Source: Sphingobium naphthae
GTDB taxonomy: Bacteria; Pseudomonadota; Alphaproteobacteria; Sphingomonadales; Sphingomonadaceae
DNA length: 64,000 nucleotides
Assembly: GCF_020782235.1 (NCBI RefSeq)
Contig: NZ_JAJGNO010000002.1
Span: 62,001-126,000, forward strand
Reading direction: 5' to 3'
The position numbers were made by a program, and so were the translations under genes. Below the pieces are notes generated by a model that saw only the letters and a list, made by a program, of their open reading frames with translations, was not told where the DNA came from and made no database searches. Shown in pieces: positions 43,391-51,928 of this stretch; position 1 is the stretch's first letter, and each line of letters begins with the position of its first letter.

Positions 43391-43551
43391 ATGCTCCTTG
43401 GCGAAGTCTCATTGTCGGTTCCGCTCCTTGCCGGTCCATCCTTGTCGCTGTGTAACGACTTGGCCGCCGGGGATTTCCGCTCGGCGCCGCGCAAATCCCA
43501 CTGACGCATGTTAGCTGCCCTTCGTTTTACCGCATCCTGGCGCATGGGCAG

Positions 43552-43576
43552 GGAACAGGCTTTCGCCTCAACCGCT
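43552..43576 (+). promoter_or_regulatory. GGAAC-type promoter candidate for the SRPBCC operon
   Basis: GGAAC (43552-43556) is followed by 16 bases and CGCT (43573-43576), three of four bases of the EcfG -10. It lies 33 bases before the ATG at 43610, leaving space for the AAGGGAG ribosome site. Confidence 0.42.
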
Positions 43577-43609
43577 TGGCAGGAACATTTCGCAGCAAGG
43601 GAGCCAGAT

Positions 43610-44203
43610 ATGGGCACCGGCCTCACAGGCACACAGGAGCAGGATGCGCCGATCACGACGTCCAAGGACAGCGATCGGTCGGACATCGCGGCGGCGCAGC
43701 TGGACGCGGCCAAGGGCGACACGCTGGTCGGCAAGACCGTGACGATCAACCGCCCGCGCCAGGATCTCTATGACTATTGGCGCACGCTGGAGCAGCTGCC
43801 CGCCTTCATGGAGAATGTGGAGCGGATCGAGCCGCTGGGCGGCAACCGCTACCGCTGGACGGTGAAGGCGCCGGCCGGCCGCACCGTCGAATGGGTGGCG
43901 GCCATCACCGAGGAAAAGCCCGGCGAAGCGATCGGCTGGACGTCGGAGGAGGATGCCGATGTCGCCAATAGCGGCCGCGTCGAATTTCGCGACGCGCCGG
44001 GCGGCCGCGGCACATGGGTCACCGCGACCCTGCTCTACGATCCGCCCGGCGGCATCGTGGGCAAGGTGATCGCCAAGCTGTTCCAGCGCGAACCGGCGAT
44101 CCAGGTTCGCCGCGATCTTCGCCGCTTCAAGCAACTGATGGAAACGGGGGAGGTGGCGACCGGCGCCTGGACCCAGGCGCAACGGGCCGAGGAGATGAAT
44201 TGA
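43610..44203 (+). CDS. SRPBCC (START-like) domain protein
   Basis: The 197-residue protein has a disordered N-terminus and a helix-grip START-like domain (about 40-165): [40 protein letters not shown] and later [20 protein letters not shown]. The last helix is [17 protein letters not shown]. This polyketide-cyclase-like subgroup is common next to zinc dehydrogenases in stress operons. A ligand is unknown. AAGGGAG six bases upstream fixes the ATG at 43610. Its TGA stop overlaps the next ATG (TGATG). Confidence 0.82.
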   Translation: MGTGLTGTQEQDAPITTSKDSDRSDIAAAQLDAAKGDTLVGKTVTINRPRQDLYDYWRTLEQLPAFMENVERIEPLGGNRYRWTVKAPAGRTVEWVAAITEEKPGEAIGWTSEEDADVANSGRVEFRDAPGGRGTWVTATLLYDPPGGIVGKVIAKLFQREPAIQVRRDLRRFKQLMETGEVATGAWTQAQRAEEMN

Positions 44204-45396
44204 TGCGCGCACTGACATGGCATGGCAAGCATGACGTCCGGGTCGACAGCGTGCCCGATCCCGAAATCCTGAACCCGCGCGATGCGATCATCCGCATCAC
44301 CTCCACCGCCATCTGCGGGTCCGACCTGCATCTCTATGACGGCTATATCCCGTCGATGAAGGCGGGCGACATATTGGGCCATGAATTCATGGGCGAAGTG
44401 GTGGAAACGGGCTCGGGCTCCACCCTGCGCAAGGGGCAGCGCGTGGTCGTGCCCTTCACCATTTCCTGCGGCGCTTGCTTCCATTGTTCGAAACATCAAT
44501 ATTCCGCCTGCGACAATGGGCTGCCCGCCGACAATCAGGACATTGCCCAGGCCGCCTATGGCCAGCCCATGGCCGGTCTCTTCGGCTACAGCCACATGAC
44601 CGGCGGCTATGCCGGGGGCCAGGCCGAATATGTGCGCGTGCCTTTCTCCGACGTCGGGCCGATCGTCATCCCCGACGGGGTGGAGGACGACAAGGTATTG
44701 TTCCTCTCGGACATCCTGCCCACCGGCTGGCAGGCGGCCGAATATGCGCAGATCGAACCGGGCGACACGGTGGCGGTCTGGGGCTGCGGCCCGGTCGGGC
44801 TGTTCGCCGTCCAGTCCGCCTTTCTCATGGGCGCAGAACGCGTGATCGCGATCGACCATTTCCCGCATCGGCTCGACCTCGCCAGGCGCTTCGGCGCGGA
44901 GACGATCAATTTCGAGGAGACCAAGATCTATGAAGCGCTGCTGGAAATGACCGGCGGCATCGGACCCGACGCCTGCATCGACGCGGTGGGCCTGGAAGCG
45001 CACGGCTTCTTCGCCGACAATGTCTGGGACCAGATCAAGGTTTCGACCTTCACCGGCACCGATCGCACTCATTCCATCCGCCAGGCGATCCTCGCCTGCC
45101 GCAAGGGCGGGCGCGTGTCCATGCCCGCCGTCTATGGCGGCTTCGTCGACAAATTCCCGCTCGGCGCGTTCATGGAAAAGGGGCTGACGCTCAAGACCGG
45201 CCAGACCCATGTGCAGCATTATATGCCCGCCCTGCTCAACGCGATCATGGAAGGAAAGATCGACACCACCTTCCTCATTTCGCACCGCATGCCGCTCGAG
45301 CAGGCGCCCGAAGGCTATCGCATGTTCCACGACAAGCAGAATGAAGTGACCAAGATTGTGCTGAAACCCGGCATGGATTTGCCCCAGGCCGCCTGA
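44203..45396 (+). CDS. Zinc-dependent alcohol dehydrogenase (formaldehyde-dehydrogenase-like)
   Basis: The 397-residue medium-chain dehydrogenase has the catalytic-zinc cysteine in [14 protein letters not shown] (about 38), [10 protein letters not shown], a complete structural-zinc loop [15 protein letters not shown] (about 91-105), and the NAD loop [17 protein letters not shown]. The extra length and a [19 protein letters not shown] stretch fit the glutathione-independent formaldehyde-dehydrogenase-like branch. It is the second gene of a five-gene unit with SRPBCC, DUF4142, SDR and a small protein, possibly an aldehyde- or stress-response unit. Confidence 0.87.
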   Translation: MRALTWHGKHDVRVDSVPDPEILNPRDAIIRITSTAICGSDLHLYDGYIPSMKAGDILGHEFMGEVVETGSGSTLRKGQRVVVPFTISCGACFHCSKHQYSACDNGLPADNQDIAQAAYGQPMAGLFGYSHMTGGYAGGQAEYVRVPFSDVGPIVIPDGVEDDKVLFLSDILPTGWQAAEYAQIEPGDTVAVWGCGPVGLFAVQSAFLMGAERVIAIDHFPHRLDLARRFGAETINFEETKIYEALLEMTGGIGPDACIDAVGLEAHGFFADNVWDQIKVSTFTGTDRTHSIRQAILACRKGGRVSMPAVYGGFVDKFPLGAFMEKGLTLKTGQTHVQHYMPALLNAIMEGKIDTTFLISHRMPLEQAPEGYRMFHDKQNEVTKIVLKPGMDLPQAA

Positions 45397-45419
45397 AAGA
45401 GAGAAAGAGGAGAAGCAGG

Positions 45420-46019
45420 ATGAAGATGATGCCCCTGGCGCTCGCGCTGCCGGCCCTTGCGCTGGCCGCCTGCCAGCAACAGCCCGCCAATGAAGCCGCC
45501 GCCGACAATGCCGCGATGATGGGCGGCAACGACATGATGATGGCCGGCAACAATGCCAGCGCGATGGCGCCGGCCGCTCCGGCTGCCGCGCCCACCGATG
45601 CCGCCGGCTATATCGCCCAGGCTGGCGCCGGCGACCTGTTCGAAATCGAATCCTCCAAGGTGGCGCTCGAAAAGAGCCAGACCAAGGCGGTGCGCGACTT
45701 CGCCCAGATGATGATCGACCAGCATCAGAAATCCACTGCCGACGTCAAGGCCGCCGCGCAGAAGGCGGGCCTCACCGTGCCGCCGCCCAAGCTGATGCCC
45801 AATCAGCAGCAGATGCTCGACGAGATCAAGGCGGCCGATGCCGCCAGCATCGACAGCGTCTATCTCCGGCATCAGCGGACCGCGCATGAAGCGGCGCTTG
45901 CCCTGCACCAGGGCTATGCCCGCGACGGCGACACCCCTGCGCTCAAGCAGACCGCCGGCGCGATTGCCGAAGTGGTGCAGGAGCATATCGACCATCTCGC
46001 CAGCATGCCCTCGGCGTGA
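45420..46019 (+). CDS. DUF4142 lipoprotein
   Basis: The 199-residue protein has a lipoprotein signal (MKMMPLALALPALALAAC, lipid cysteine at 18), a Met/Asn/Ala-rich linker (about 20-60) and a helical DUF4142 domain (about 60-195) with SKVALEKSQTKAVRDFAQMM and IDQHQKSTADVKAAA. DUF4142 domains are ferritin-like helical bundles, usually periplasmic and often stress-linked. RBS AGAGGAG precedes the ATG. It follows the zinc dehydrogenase by 23 bases. Confidence 0.84.
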   Translation: MKMMPLALALPALALAACQQQPANEAAADNAAMMGGNDMMMAGNNASAMAPAAPAAAPTDAAGYIAQAGAGDLFEIESSKVALEKSQTKAVRDFAQMMIDQHQKSTADVKAAAQKAGLTVPPPKLMPNQQQMLDEIKAADAASIDSVYLRHQRTAHEAALALHQGYARDGDTPALKQTAGAIAEVVQEHIDHLASMPSA

Positions 46020-46027
46020 GGCGGGAC

Positions 46028-46819
46028 ATGAAGCCCCTTGCGATCATCACCGGCGCATCGACCGGCATCGGCTTCGAACTGGCGCATATCGCGGCGCGGG
46101 AAGGCTATGACCTTCTCGTCGTCGCGGACGAACCGCTGATCGACGCCGCCGCCGACGATCTGCGCCGCCACGGCGGCGATGTCCGATCGGTCGAGGCTGA
46201 CCTCGCCACGCTGGACGGCGTCGACCAGCTGCTGGCGGCGGCGGGCGACCGCCCCGTCGACCTGCTCTGCGCCAATGCCGGCACCGGCACGGGTCATGCT
46301 TTCCTGGAACAGGATGTCGCCCTGTGGCGGCGATCGATCGACACCAACATCACCGGCACCGTCTATCTGCTGCAAAAGCTGTTGCGGGCGATGGTGGCGC
46401 GCAACGCGGGCAAGGTGCTCATCACTGGGTCGATCGCCGGCTTCATCCCGGGCAGCTTCAACGCGGTCTACAACAGCACCAAATCCTTCATCAACAATTT
46501 CGCCGACGCGATCCGCGACGAACTGAAGGATGCGGATGGCGTGACCATCACCACGCTGATGCCCGGAGCCACCGATACCGAATTCTTCGCTCGCGCAGGC
46601 ATGCTCGATACCGATGTCGGCACGCGCGAGAAGGCGGACCCGGCCAAGGTGGCGCAGGATGGCTGGGACGCGCTGATGAAGGGCGAGGCGCATATCGTCT
46701 CCGGCTGGAAGAACAAGCTCCAGGCGGCCGCCGCTCATGTGACGCCGGCGGCGATCCTAGCGCAGCAGCATCGCGCCATGGCGGAGCCCGGCACGGCCGA
46801 TCCGGAAAAGGAGGAATGA
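46028..46819 (+). CDS. Short-chain dehydrogenase/reductase
   Basis: The 263-residue classical SDR has the NAD(P) motif ITGASTGIGFELAHIAA (TGxxxGIG), a CANAGTGTGHAFLE loop, the catalytic serine in LITGSIAGFIPGSFNA and YNSTK (YxxxK). The C-terminal part is longer than average by about 20 residues. The ATG at 46028 follows GAGGCGGGA. A GTG at 46016 overlapping the previous stop is possible. Substrate unknown. Confidence 0.85.
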   Translation: MKPLAIITGASTGIGFELAHIAAREGYDLLVVADEPLIDAAADDLRRHGGDVRSVEADLATLDGVDQLLAAAGDRPVDLLCANAGTGTGHAFLEQDVALWRRSIDTNITGTVYLLQKLLRAMVARNAGKVLITGSIAGFIPGSFNAVYNSTKSFINNFADAIRDELKDADGVTITTLMPGATDTEFFARAGMLDTDVGTREKADPAKVAQDGWDALMKGEAHIVSGWKNKLQAAAAHVTPAAILAQQHRAMAEPGTADPEKEE

Positions 46820-46821
46820 CG

Positions 46822-47004
46822 ATGTCCGAAAAGAAAGTGACCGATGGCGACATGGCCAGCACGCCGAACGGGCCGATGGGCGATCCGCTTCCCGGCCATG
46901 AAGAGGCCGATCCCCGCACCTCCGGCGGCCATCCGCCCGAGGATGTGGAGGACCGGCCCAATGTCGGCCAGGTAAAGCCCGAGGATTATCCCGATCAGGC
47001 TTGA
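46822..47004 (+). CDS. 60-residue acidic, proline-rich small protein
   Basis: The protein starts SEKKVTDGDMASTPNGPMGD and ends VGQVKPEDYPDQA. It is predicted disordered and has no recognised domain. AGGAGG eight bases before the ATG at 46822 supports this start over the ATG at 46816. It is the last gene of the SRPBCC operon, overlapping nothing downstream, and meets the MarR gene end-to-end 15 bases later. Its composition recalls the 46-residue protein at 38765-38905. Confidence 0.65.
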   Translation: MSEKKVTDGDMASTPNGPMGDPLPGHEEADPRTSGGHPPEDVEDRPNVGQVKPEDYPDQA

Positions 47005-47019
47005 GTCCATGCCTTGCTG

Positions 47020-47487
47020 TCAGGAGGGCGCAGCCGCCGCTGCGCCATCCAGCAATATCGCGTCGATCTGGCGCAGCATCGCGTCGAACCGCGCGATCTC
47101 GGCCGCGCTGAAGCGGCTGAAAATCTGCTTCTCCAGCGCCAGCGCCTTGGGCACGATCGCGCTGTAGAGCGCCTCGCCCTCGGCGCTCAGCGTCAACAGA
47201 TGCGACCGCTGGTCTGCATCATGAGGCCGCCGCTCCAGCAGCGCGCGCGCGATCAGGCTGGCCGCCGCGCGGCTCACCGTCACCTTGTCCATCCGCGTCT
47301 TGAGCCCGATCGCCTGTTGCGTCACGCCCTGCGGGCTTTCCGCGACCACGGCGATCACCCGCCACTCTGCGATGCGCAGCCCGAACGCTTGCTCATAGGC
47401 GCTCGCCACCGTCTCGCTTACCAGATTGGTCGTGAAGGACAGGCGGTAGGGCAGGAAATCGTCGAGCCGCAGGGAGTGCTTGGTCAT
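47020..47487 (-). CDS. MarR-family regulator of homogentisate degradation
   Basis: The 155-residue protein has a MarR winged-helix core: FGLRIAEWRVIAVVAESPQG, VTQQAIGLKTRMDKVTVSRA and LERRPHDADQRSHLLTLSAE (wing with DxRxxxLxLT pattern). It is divergent from hmgA with two operator-like palindromes between them (47493-47548), so repression of the homogentisate genes, relieved by an aromatic intermediate, is the likely role. An upstream ATG would add 11 residues, but the family N-terminus and the position of the operator favour 47487. Confidence 0.84.
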   Translation of the reverse strand: MTKHSLRLDDFLPYRLSFTTNLVSETVASAYEQAFGLRIAEWRVIAVVAESPQGVTQQAIGLKTRMDKVTVSRAAASLIARALLERRPHDADQRSHLLTLSAEGEALYSAIVPKALALEKQIFSRFSAAEIARFDAMLRQIDAILLDGAAAAAPS

Positions 47488-47492
47488 GGCCG

Positions 47493-47510
47493 ATAGTATC
47501 ATTTGACACC
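47493..47510. promoter_or_regulatory. MarR operator candidate, regulator side
   Basis: The 14-base core GTATCATTTGACAC (47496-47509) is an imperfect palindrome (10 of 14 bases self-complementary). The longer 18-base stretch recurs inverted at 47531-47548 with 15 matches. It lies directly upstream of the regulator start codon. Confidence 0.55.
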
Positions 47511-47530
47511 AGTTGCGCAACGGCTATGCT

Positions 47531-47548
47531 GGTTGCAAATGAAACTAT
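47531..47548. promoter_or_regulatory. MarR operator candidate, hmgA side
   Basis: The 14-base core GTTGCAAATGAAAC (47532-47545) is an imperfect palindrome. The element is the inverted partner of 47493-47510, 38 bases away centre to centre. It ends 11 bases before the hmgA ATG, so binding would block transcription or ribosome loading at the AGGAGAGG site. Confidence 0.55.
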
Positions 47549-47559
47549 AGGAGAGGGCG

Positions 47560-48900
47560 ATGTCGCGTTCATCTACCCAGGAGGATGGCGGCGACCTGCC
47601 GGCGATGATGCCCGGCTTCGCCAATCATTTCGTGACGGAGGCTGTGGCCGACGCTGTCCCGATCGGCCGCAATTCGCCCCAGTCCACGCCCTTCGGCCTT
47701 TATTCCGAACAGCTGTCCGGCACAGCCTTCACCGCGCCGCGCGCGGACAATCGCCGCAGCTGGCTCTATCGCCTGCGCCCGACAGCCCAGCATCGCGCCT
47801 ATGCCCCCTATGCCGGCGCGTCCCGCCTTGCCACCGCGCCCTTCACCGACCTGCCGCCTTCCCCCAACCGGCTGCGCTGGGACCCTCTGCCCATGCCGCA
47901 GGACCCCACGGATTTCCTGGACGGGCTCGTGACTTATGGCGGCAATGGCGATGTCGCCGCATCTGTCGGCTTCGCTGTCCATCTCTATGCCTGCAACCGG
48001 CCGATGCAGCGCCGCGCCTTCTTCAACGCCGATGGCGAGATGCTCATCGTGCCGCAACAGGGTACGCTGCGCCTCACCACCGAAATGGGCCGGATCGACC
48101 TCGCGCCGCAGCAGGTCGCGTTGGTCCCGCGCGGCGTCCGCTTCCGCGTCGCGCCGCAGGAAGGCGAGGCGCGCGGCTATGTCTGCGAAAATTACGGCGC
48201 ACCCTTTCGCTTGCCCGAACTGGGGCCGATCGGCGCCAACGGGCTCGCCAATGTCCGGGATTTTGAAACGCCGGTCGCCTGGTTCGAGGATGTCGACCAG
48301 CCGGTTGAGCTGATCCAGAAATTCCAGGGCGGCCTCTGGTCGACCAGCTTGCCGCACTCTCCCTTCGACGTCGTTGGCTGGCACGGCAATCTCGCCCCCT
48401 GCCGCTATGACCTGCGCCGCTTCAACACGATCAATACGGTCAGCTACGACCATCCCGATCCGTCCATCTTCACCGTGCTGACCAGCCCCAGCGATATGCC
48501 CGGCGTGGCCAATTGCGATTTCGTCATCTTCCCGCCGCGCTGGATGGTGGCGGAGGACACGTTCCGCCCGCCCTGGTTCCACCGCAACGTCATGAGCGAG
48601 TTCATGGGCCTGATCACCGGCGTCTATGATGCCAAGGCCGGCGGCTTCGCGCCCGGCGGCGCCTCGCTGCACAACCAGATGGCGAGCCACGGTCCCGATC
48701 GCGCCAGCTATGACGCCGCGATCGCCGCGCCGCTCGCCCCGCACAAGATCGACGCCACCATGGCCTTCATGTTCGAAGGCCGCTTTCCCCTGCGCCCCAC
48801 GCGCACCGCCGCCGAAGCGGACTTCGCGCAGCGGGATTATGACGAATGCTGGTCGGGCTTCCGCAAGGCGCGCCTGCCCGACGGAGAGGACAAGGCATGA
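47560..48900 (+). CDS. hmgA: Homogentisate 1,2-dioxygenase
   Basis: The 446-residue protein matches homogentisate dioxygenases throughout: [58 protein letters not shown]. The iron site lies in [21 protein letters not shown] with a following [18 protein letters not shown] stretch. It opens the homogentisate ring to maleylacetoacetate, a step of tyrosine/phenylalanine degradation. A strong AGGAGAGG site precedes the ATG. The downstream fumarylacetoacetase overlaps its stop by four bases. No maleylacetoacetate isomerase gene is in the window. Confidence 0.96.
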   Translation: MSRSSTQEDGGDLPAMMPGFANHFVTEAVADAVPIGRNSPQSTPFGLYSEQLSGTAFTAPRADNRRSWLYRLRPTAQHRAYAPYAGASRLATAPFTDLPPSPNRLRWDPLPMPQDPTDFLDGLVTYGGNGDVAASVGFAVHLYACNRPMQRRAFFNADGEMLIVPQQGTLRLTTEMGRIDLAPQQVALVPRGVRFRVAPQEGEARGYVCENYGAPFRLPELGPIGANGLANVRDFETPVAWFEDVDQPVELIQKFQGGLWSTSLPHSPFDVVGWHGNLAPCRYDLRRFNTINTVSYDHPDPSIFTVLTSPSDMPGVANCDFVIFPPRWMVAEDTFRPPWFHRNVMSEFMGLITGVYDAKAGGFAPGGASLHNQMASHGPDRASYDAAIAAPLAPHKIDATMAFMFEGRFPLRPTRTAAEADFAQRDYDECWSGFRKARLPDGEDKA

Positions 48901-50189
48901 CCATGACGGACCACACCCACGCGATCGACCTGACCTGCTGGGTCGAGGGCGCGAACGGCCATCCGGACTTTCCGGTGCAGAACCTGCCGCTGGGCATCTT
49001 CTCGCCGCCGCGGGCTGGGCCGCGCCCCGGCGTCGCGATCGGTGACTGGATCCTCGACCTTGGCGCCATTGCCGATCATCTCCCCGATGCCCTGCGCCCG
49101 CTTCTGGGCGATGATCGTCTCAATCGACTGCTCGCTTTGTCGTCCGCCGACCGGGGCGCGCTGCGCCAGACCCTCTCGCGCCTGCTCTGCGACCCGGCGG
49201 CGCAGCCGGCGCTGTCGCCCGCGCTGCATCGCGCCGATGATTGCACCCTGCATCTCCCCGCGCGGATCGGCGACTATAGCGACTTCTACGTCGGCATCCA
49301 TCACGCGACCAATGTCGGCACGCTCTTCCGTCCCGACAATCCGCTGCTGCCCAATTATAAATATGTGCCGATCGGCTATCATGGCCGCGCCTCCTCGGTG
49401 CGCCCGTCCGGCATCGCGGTCGTTCGCCCCAGCGGCCAGTCCAGGGCGCCCGACGCCTCAGAGCCCCGTTTCGGCCCGACCGCGCGTCTGGATTATGAAC
49501 TGGAACTGGGCATCTGGATCGGGGAGGGCAATGCCCTGGGCGATCCCGTCCCGATCGATCGGGCGGCGGATCATATCGCCGGCTTCTGCCTGCTCAACGA
49601 CTGGTCCGCGCGCGACTTCCAGGCCTGGGAATATGTGCCGCTCGGCCCCTTCCTCGCCAAGAGCTTCCATTCGACCATATCCCCCTGGGTGGTGACGCCC
49701 GAAGCGCTGGCGCCCTTCCGCATGCCCCAGCCGCCGCGCGCGCCGGGCGATCCCGCGCCCTTGCCCTATCTGCTCGACCCGCAGGACCAGGCGCAGGGCG
49801 CGCTGGCTCTCGATCTTGGCGTCTTCCTCTCGACCGCGCGCATGCGCGAGGCCGGCCTGCCGCCTTTCCGCCTCAGCACCGGCACGGCCGCCGCCATGTA
49901 TTGGACCGCAGCGCAGATCGTCGCGCACCATGCCTCCAATGGCTGCAATCTGAACCCCGGCGATCTGCTCGGCACCGGCACGCTCTCGGGTTCCGATCGC
50001 GATTCGCTGGGCAGCCTGCTCGAAATCACGCGCGGCGGTCAGGCGCCGGTGGACCTGCCCTCGGGCGAGCGCCGCATATTCCTGGAGGATGGCGATGAGG
50101 TGACGCTGGAAGCGCGCGCCCATCGCGACGGTTTCGCCTCGATCGGCTTTGGCGAATGCCGCGCGCGCATCGCGCCGGCCCACGCATAA
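48897..50189 (+). CDS. fahA: Fumarylacetoacetase
   Basis: The 430-residue protein has the N-terminal FAH domain ([20 protein letters not shown], then LGIFSP) and the C-terminal catalytic fold. Its marks are [46 protein letters not shown] and [19 protein letters not shown]. It splits fumarylacetoacetate into fumarate and acetoacetate, the last step of homogentisate breakdown. The ATG overlaps the hmgA stop (ATGA). Confidence 0.95.
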   Translation: MTMTDHTHAIDLTCWVEGANGHPDFPVQNLPLGIFSPPRAGPRPGVAIGDWILDLGAIADHLPDALRPLLGDDRLNRLLALSSADRGALRQTLSRLLCDPAAQPALSPALHRADDCTLHLPARIGDYSDFYVGIHHATNVGTLFRPDNPLLPNYKYVPIGYHGRASSVRPSGIAVVRPSGQSRAPDASEPRFGPTARLDYELELGIWIGEGNALGDPVPIDRAADHIAGFCLLNDWSARDFQAWEYVPLGPFLAKSFHSTISPWVVTPEALAPFRMPQPPRAPGDPAPLPYLLDPQDQAQGALALDLGVFLSTARMREAGLPPFRLSTGTAAAMYWTAAQIVAHHASNGCNLNPGDLLGTGTLSGSDRDSLGSLLEITRGGQAPVDLPSGERRIFLEDGDEVTLEARAHRDGFASIGFGECRARIAPAHA

Positions 50190-50411
50190 GAAAATGGCCC
50201 CACCGGCGATCAGCCGGCGGAGCCGAGGTTCAGGGAGGGTCACTCCAAAGGGGAAGAAGTGACTGAGGAGACAATAGCCGATGGTCATGAATGTTCCATG
50301 ACTGTCCGCGGGCAGGCCGCCGGAACACGGCAGGACGGCGGTTCCATGATGTCATCGCTCTGACTTCGACCCGTCATCAAACCGTATGGTCGCATTTCTA
50401 GACGACCGCGC
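50190..50411. other. Intergenic region upstream of ECF sigma gene
   Basis: This 222-base stretch follows fahA. A short hairpin CCGGC/GCCGG (50201-50215, 5-base loop) may be the transcript end. Two GGAAC sequences occur (one per strand), but neither has a matching -10, so I do not call promoters. No gene is visible. Confidence 0.4.
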
Positions 50412-50912
50412 ATGAGCTTTCCGAAACTGTCGAGGCGCAAGGATGCGTCCGGGCTGGGCTGGGCGCGCCTGCGCGCTCAGGTCGCGCGCATGACGCGGCG
50501 CGACGATGCCGAAGATCTGCTGCACGACGCCTGGATCGCCACCGCCGCCCGCAAGGCGGAGGCTGAAAACCCCGATGCCTTTCTGGCGCGCGCGGCCGCC
50601 AATCGCGGCATCGACGCCTATCGGCGCGAACAGCGCTGGGGCTTGGTCGGCGACGGGGACGCTGCGTGCGCCGCCATCGCCGACCACAGCCCGCTCCAGG
50701 ATGAAGTGCTGATCGCGCGTGAACGCTTCGATCGATTGCGCGGCGGGGTCGAGCGGTTGAGCCCGCGCACAAGGCAGATTTTCTTGATGTATCGGCTCGA
50801 CGGTCGTAAATATCGGGAGATTGCCCAGGAACTGGGGATCAGCCAGAGCGCGGTGGAAAAGCATATCGCGCGGGCCATGGCCCATCTGGCCGACTGGATG
50901 GAGAATTGGTGA
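50412..50912 (+). CDS. ECF-family RNA polymerase sigma factor (FecI type)
   Basis: The 166-residue protein has region 2 (VARMTRRDDAEDLLHDAWIA, about 27-46) and region 4 with the helix-turn-helix LSPRTRQIFLMYRLDGRKYR, then EIAQELGISQSAVEKHIARA. It is followed by a FecR-like regulator and a TonB receptor with an STN signalling domain, so it is the sigma of a cell-surface signalling cascade. Ligand binding outside would release the sigma to transcribe the receptor gene. No ribosome site is obvious before the ATG. Confidence 0.9.
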   Translation: MSFPKLSRRKDASGLGWARLRAQVARMTRRDDAEDLLHDAWIATAARKAEAENPDAFLARAAANRGIDAYRREQRWGLVGDGDAACAAIADHSPLQDEVLIARERFDRLRGGVERLSPRTRQIFLMYRLDGRKYREIAQELGISQSAVEKHIARAMAHLADWMENW

Positions 50913-50913
50913 C

Positions 50914-51834
50914 GTGATCTTCCGCGGCAAGCCGGAAAATGTGAACCGGCAGGCGGCGAACTGGCTGGCGCGTCTCCATGCCGATGACCGTTCGGCGCAG
51001 GATGATGCGGAATTTCGCGTCTGGCTGCATGCCGATCCGAACCATGCGCGCGCCTTTGACCAGGCGTCGACCATCTGGGAAGCGGTCGGCGGGCTGCGCG
51101 ATGCGCCGCGCGCCCCTGCACCACCCCGCCTGTCGCGCCGCGCGGTGATGGCGGGGGGCGCCGGGCTGGTCCTGACCGGCGGGCTGACGCTTGGTTGGCG
51201 CCAGGCGCATGCCGGCGTCTTTAAAACCGGCATCGGCGAACAGCGCCGCTTCATCCTGGATGACGGCACCCGCATCATGCTCGACACCGATACCCATGTG
51301 CGCTTCCGGGCGCGCGACAGCATGCGGTTGCTTACCCTGGAGGGTGGACGCGTCAGCCTGGAGATCGCGCGCGACCCGCGACCCTTCGTGATCGACGCCG
51401 GCGATCGCCGCGCCGTTGCGCAGGCTGCACGGCTCGACGTGCGCCGGGACGCGGATCAGGTCGCGCTCACCGCGCTTCAGGGCAGCGCGCAGGTGGAAGC
51501 ATCGGGCAAGGCGATCCGGGTCGGATCGGGCCAGCGCATCGCCATGGCGGCTGGACGCAGCGACCGGTTCGACCAGCCGGAGATCGACGATCTGGTCGCC
51601 TGGCAGAGCGGGCGCCTGGCCTTTCGCGATGAAACCGTGGCGCAGGCGGCGGCGGAAATGAACCGCTATACCCATCGCACTTTGCTCGTGTCCGATCCGC
51701 AGGCCGCCGACATGCGCCTGAGCGGCGTCTATCGCGTGGGCGACCCCGAAGCCTTCGCGCGCTCGCTTGCAGTCCTCCTTCCCGTCAAAATCGCTGCCGA
51801 CAGCGACGCGATCCGCATTTCGGCCGCGCCCTGA
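50914..51834 (+). CDS. FecR-family anti-sigma regulator
   Basis: The 306-residue protein has the N-terminal cytoplasmic domain (ANWLARLHADDRSAQDDAEF and AFDQASTIWEAVGGL), one transmembrane segment (about 70-90, AVMAGGAGLVLTGGLTLGW), a periplasmic FecR domain (about 105-220, VRFRARDSMRLLTLEGGRVS) and a C-terminal domain that contacts the receptor STN domain. It starts with GTG at 50914 directly after the sigma stop. GTG 50941 is an alternative start. Confidence 0.88.
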   Translation: MIFRGKPENVNRQAANWLARLHADDRSAQDDAEFRVWLHADPNHARAFDQASTIWEAVGGLRDAPRAPAPPRLSRRAVMAGGAGLVLTGGLTLGWRQAHAGVFKTGIGEQRRFILDDGTRIMLDTDTHVRFRARDSMRLLTLEGGRVSLEIARDPRPFVIDAGDRRAVAQAARLDVRRDADQVALTALQGSAQVEASGKAIRVGSGQRIAMAAGRSDRFDQPEIDDLVAWQSGRLAFRDETVAQAAAEMNRYTHRTLLVSDPQAADMRLSGVYRVGDPEAFARSLAVLLPVKIAADSDAIRISAAP

Positions 51835-51928
51835 AAAAATTTTCCGCGATCGGGTGAGGAAAAGACAACCCCAGGCGACGACGGGAGGAGCGGCGCTCGC
51901 GGGGAGCGCTGAAACGGGGATGGAATGA

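Noticed and set aside
43414..43418. GGAAC on the minus strand before the pncC-like gene
   Set aside because: No -10 resembling CGTT at 16-17 bases; the spacing to the start codon is also too short.
50322..50326. GGAAC upstream of the ECF sigma gene
   Set aside because: A GGTT lies at spacing 14, which is outside the 16-17 base window of EcfG promoters.
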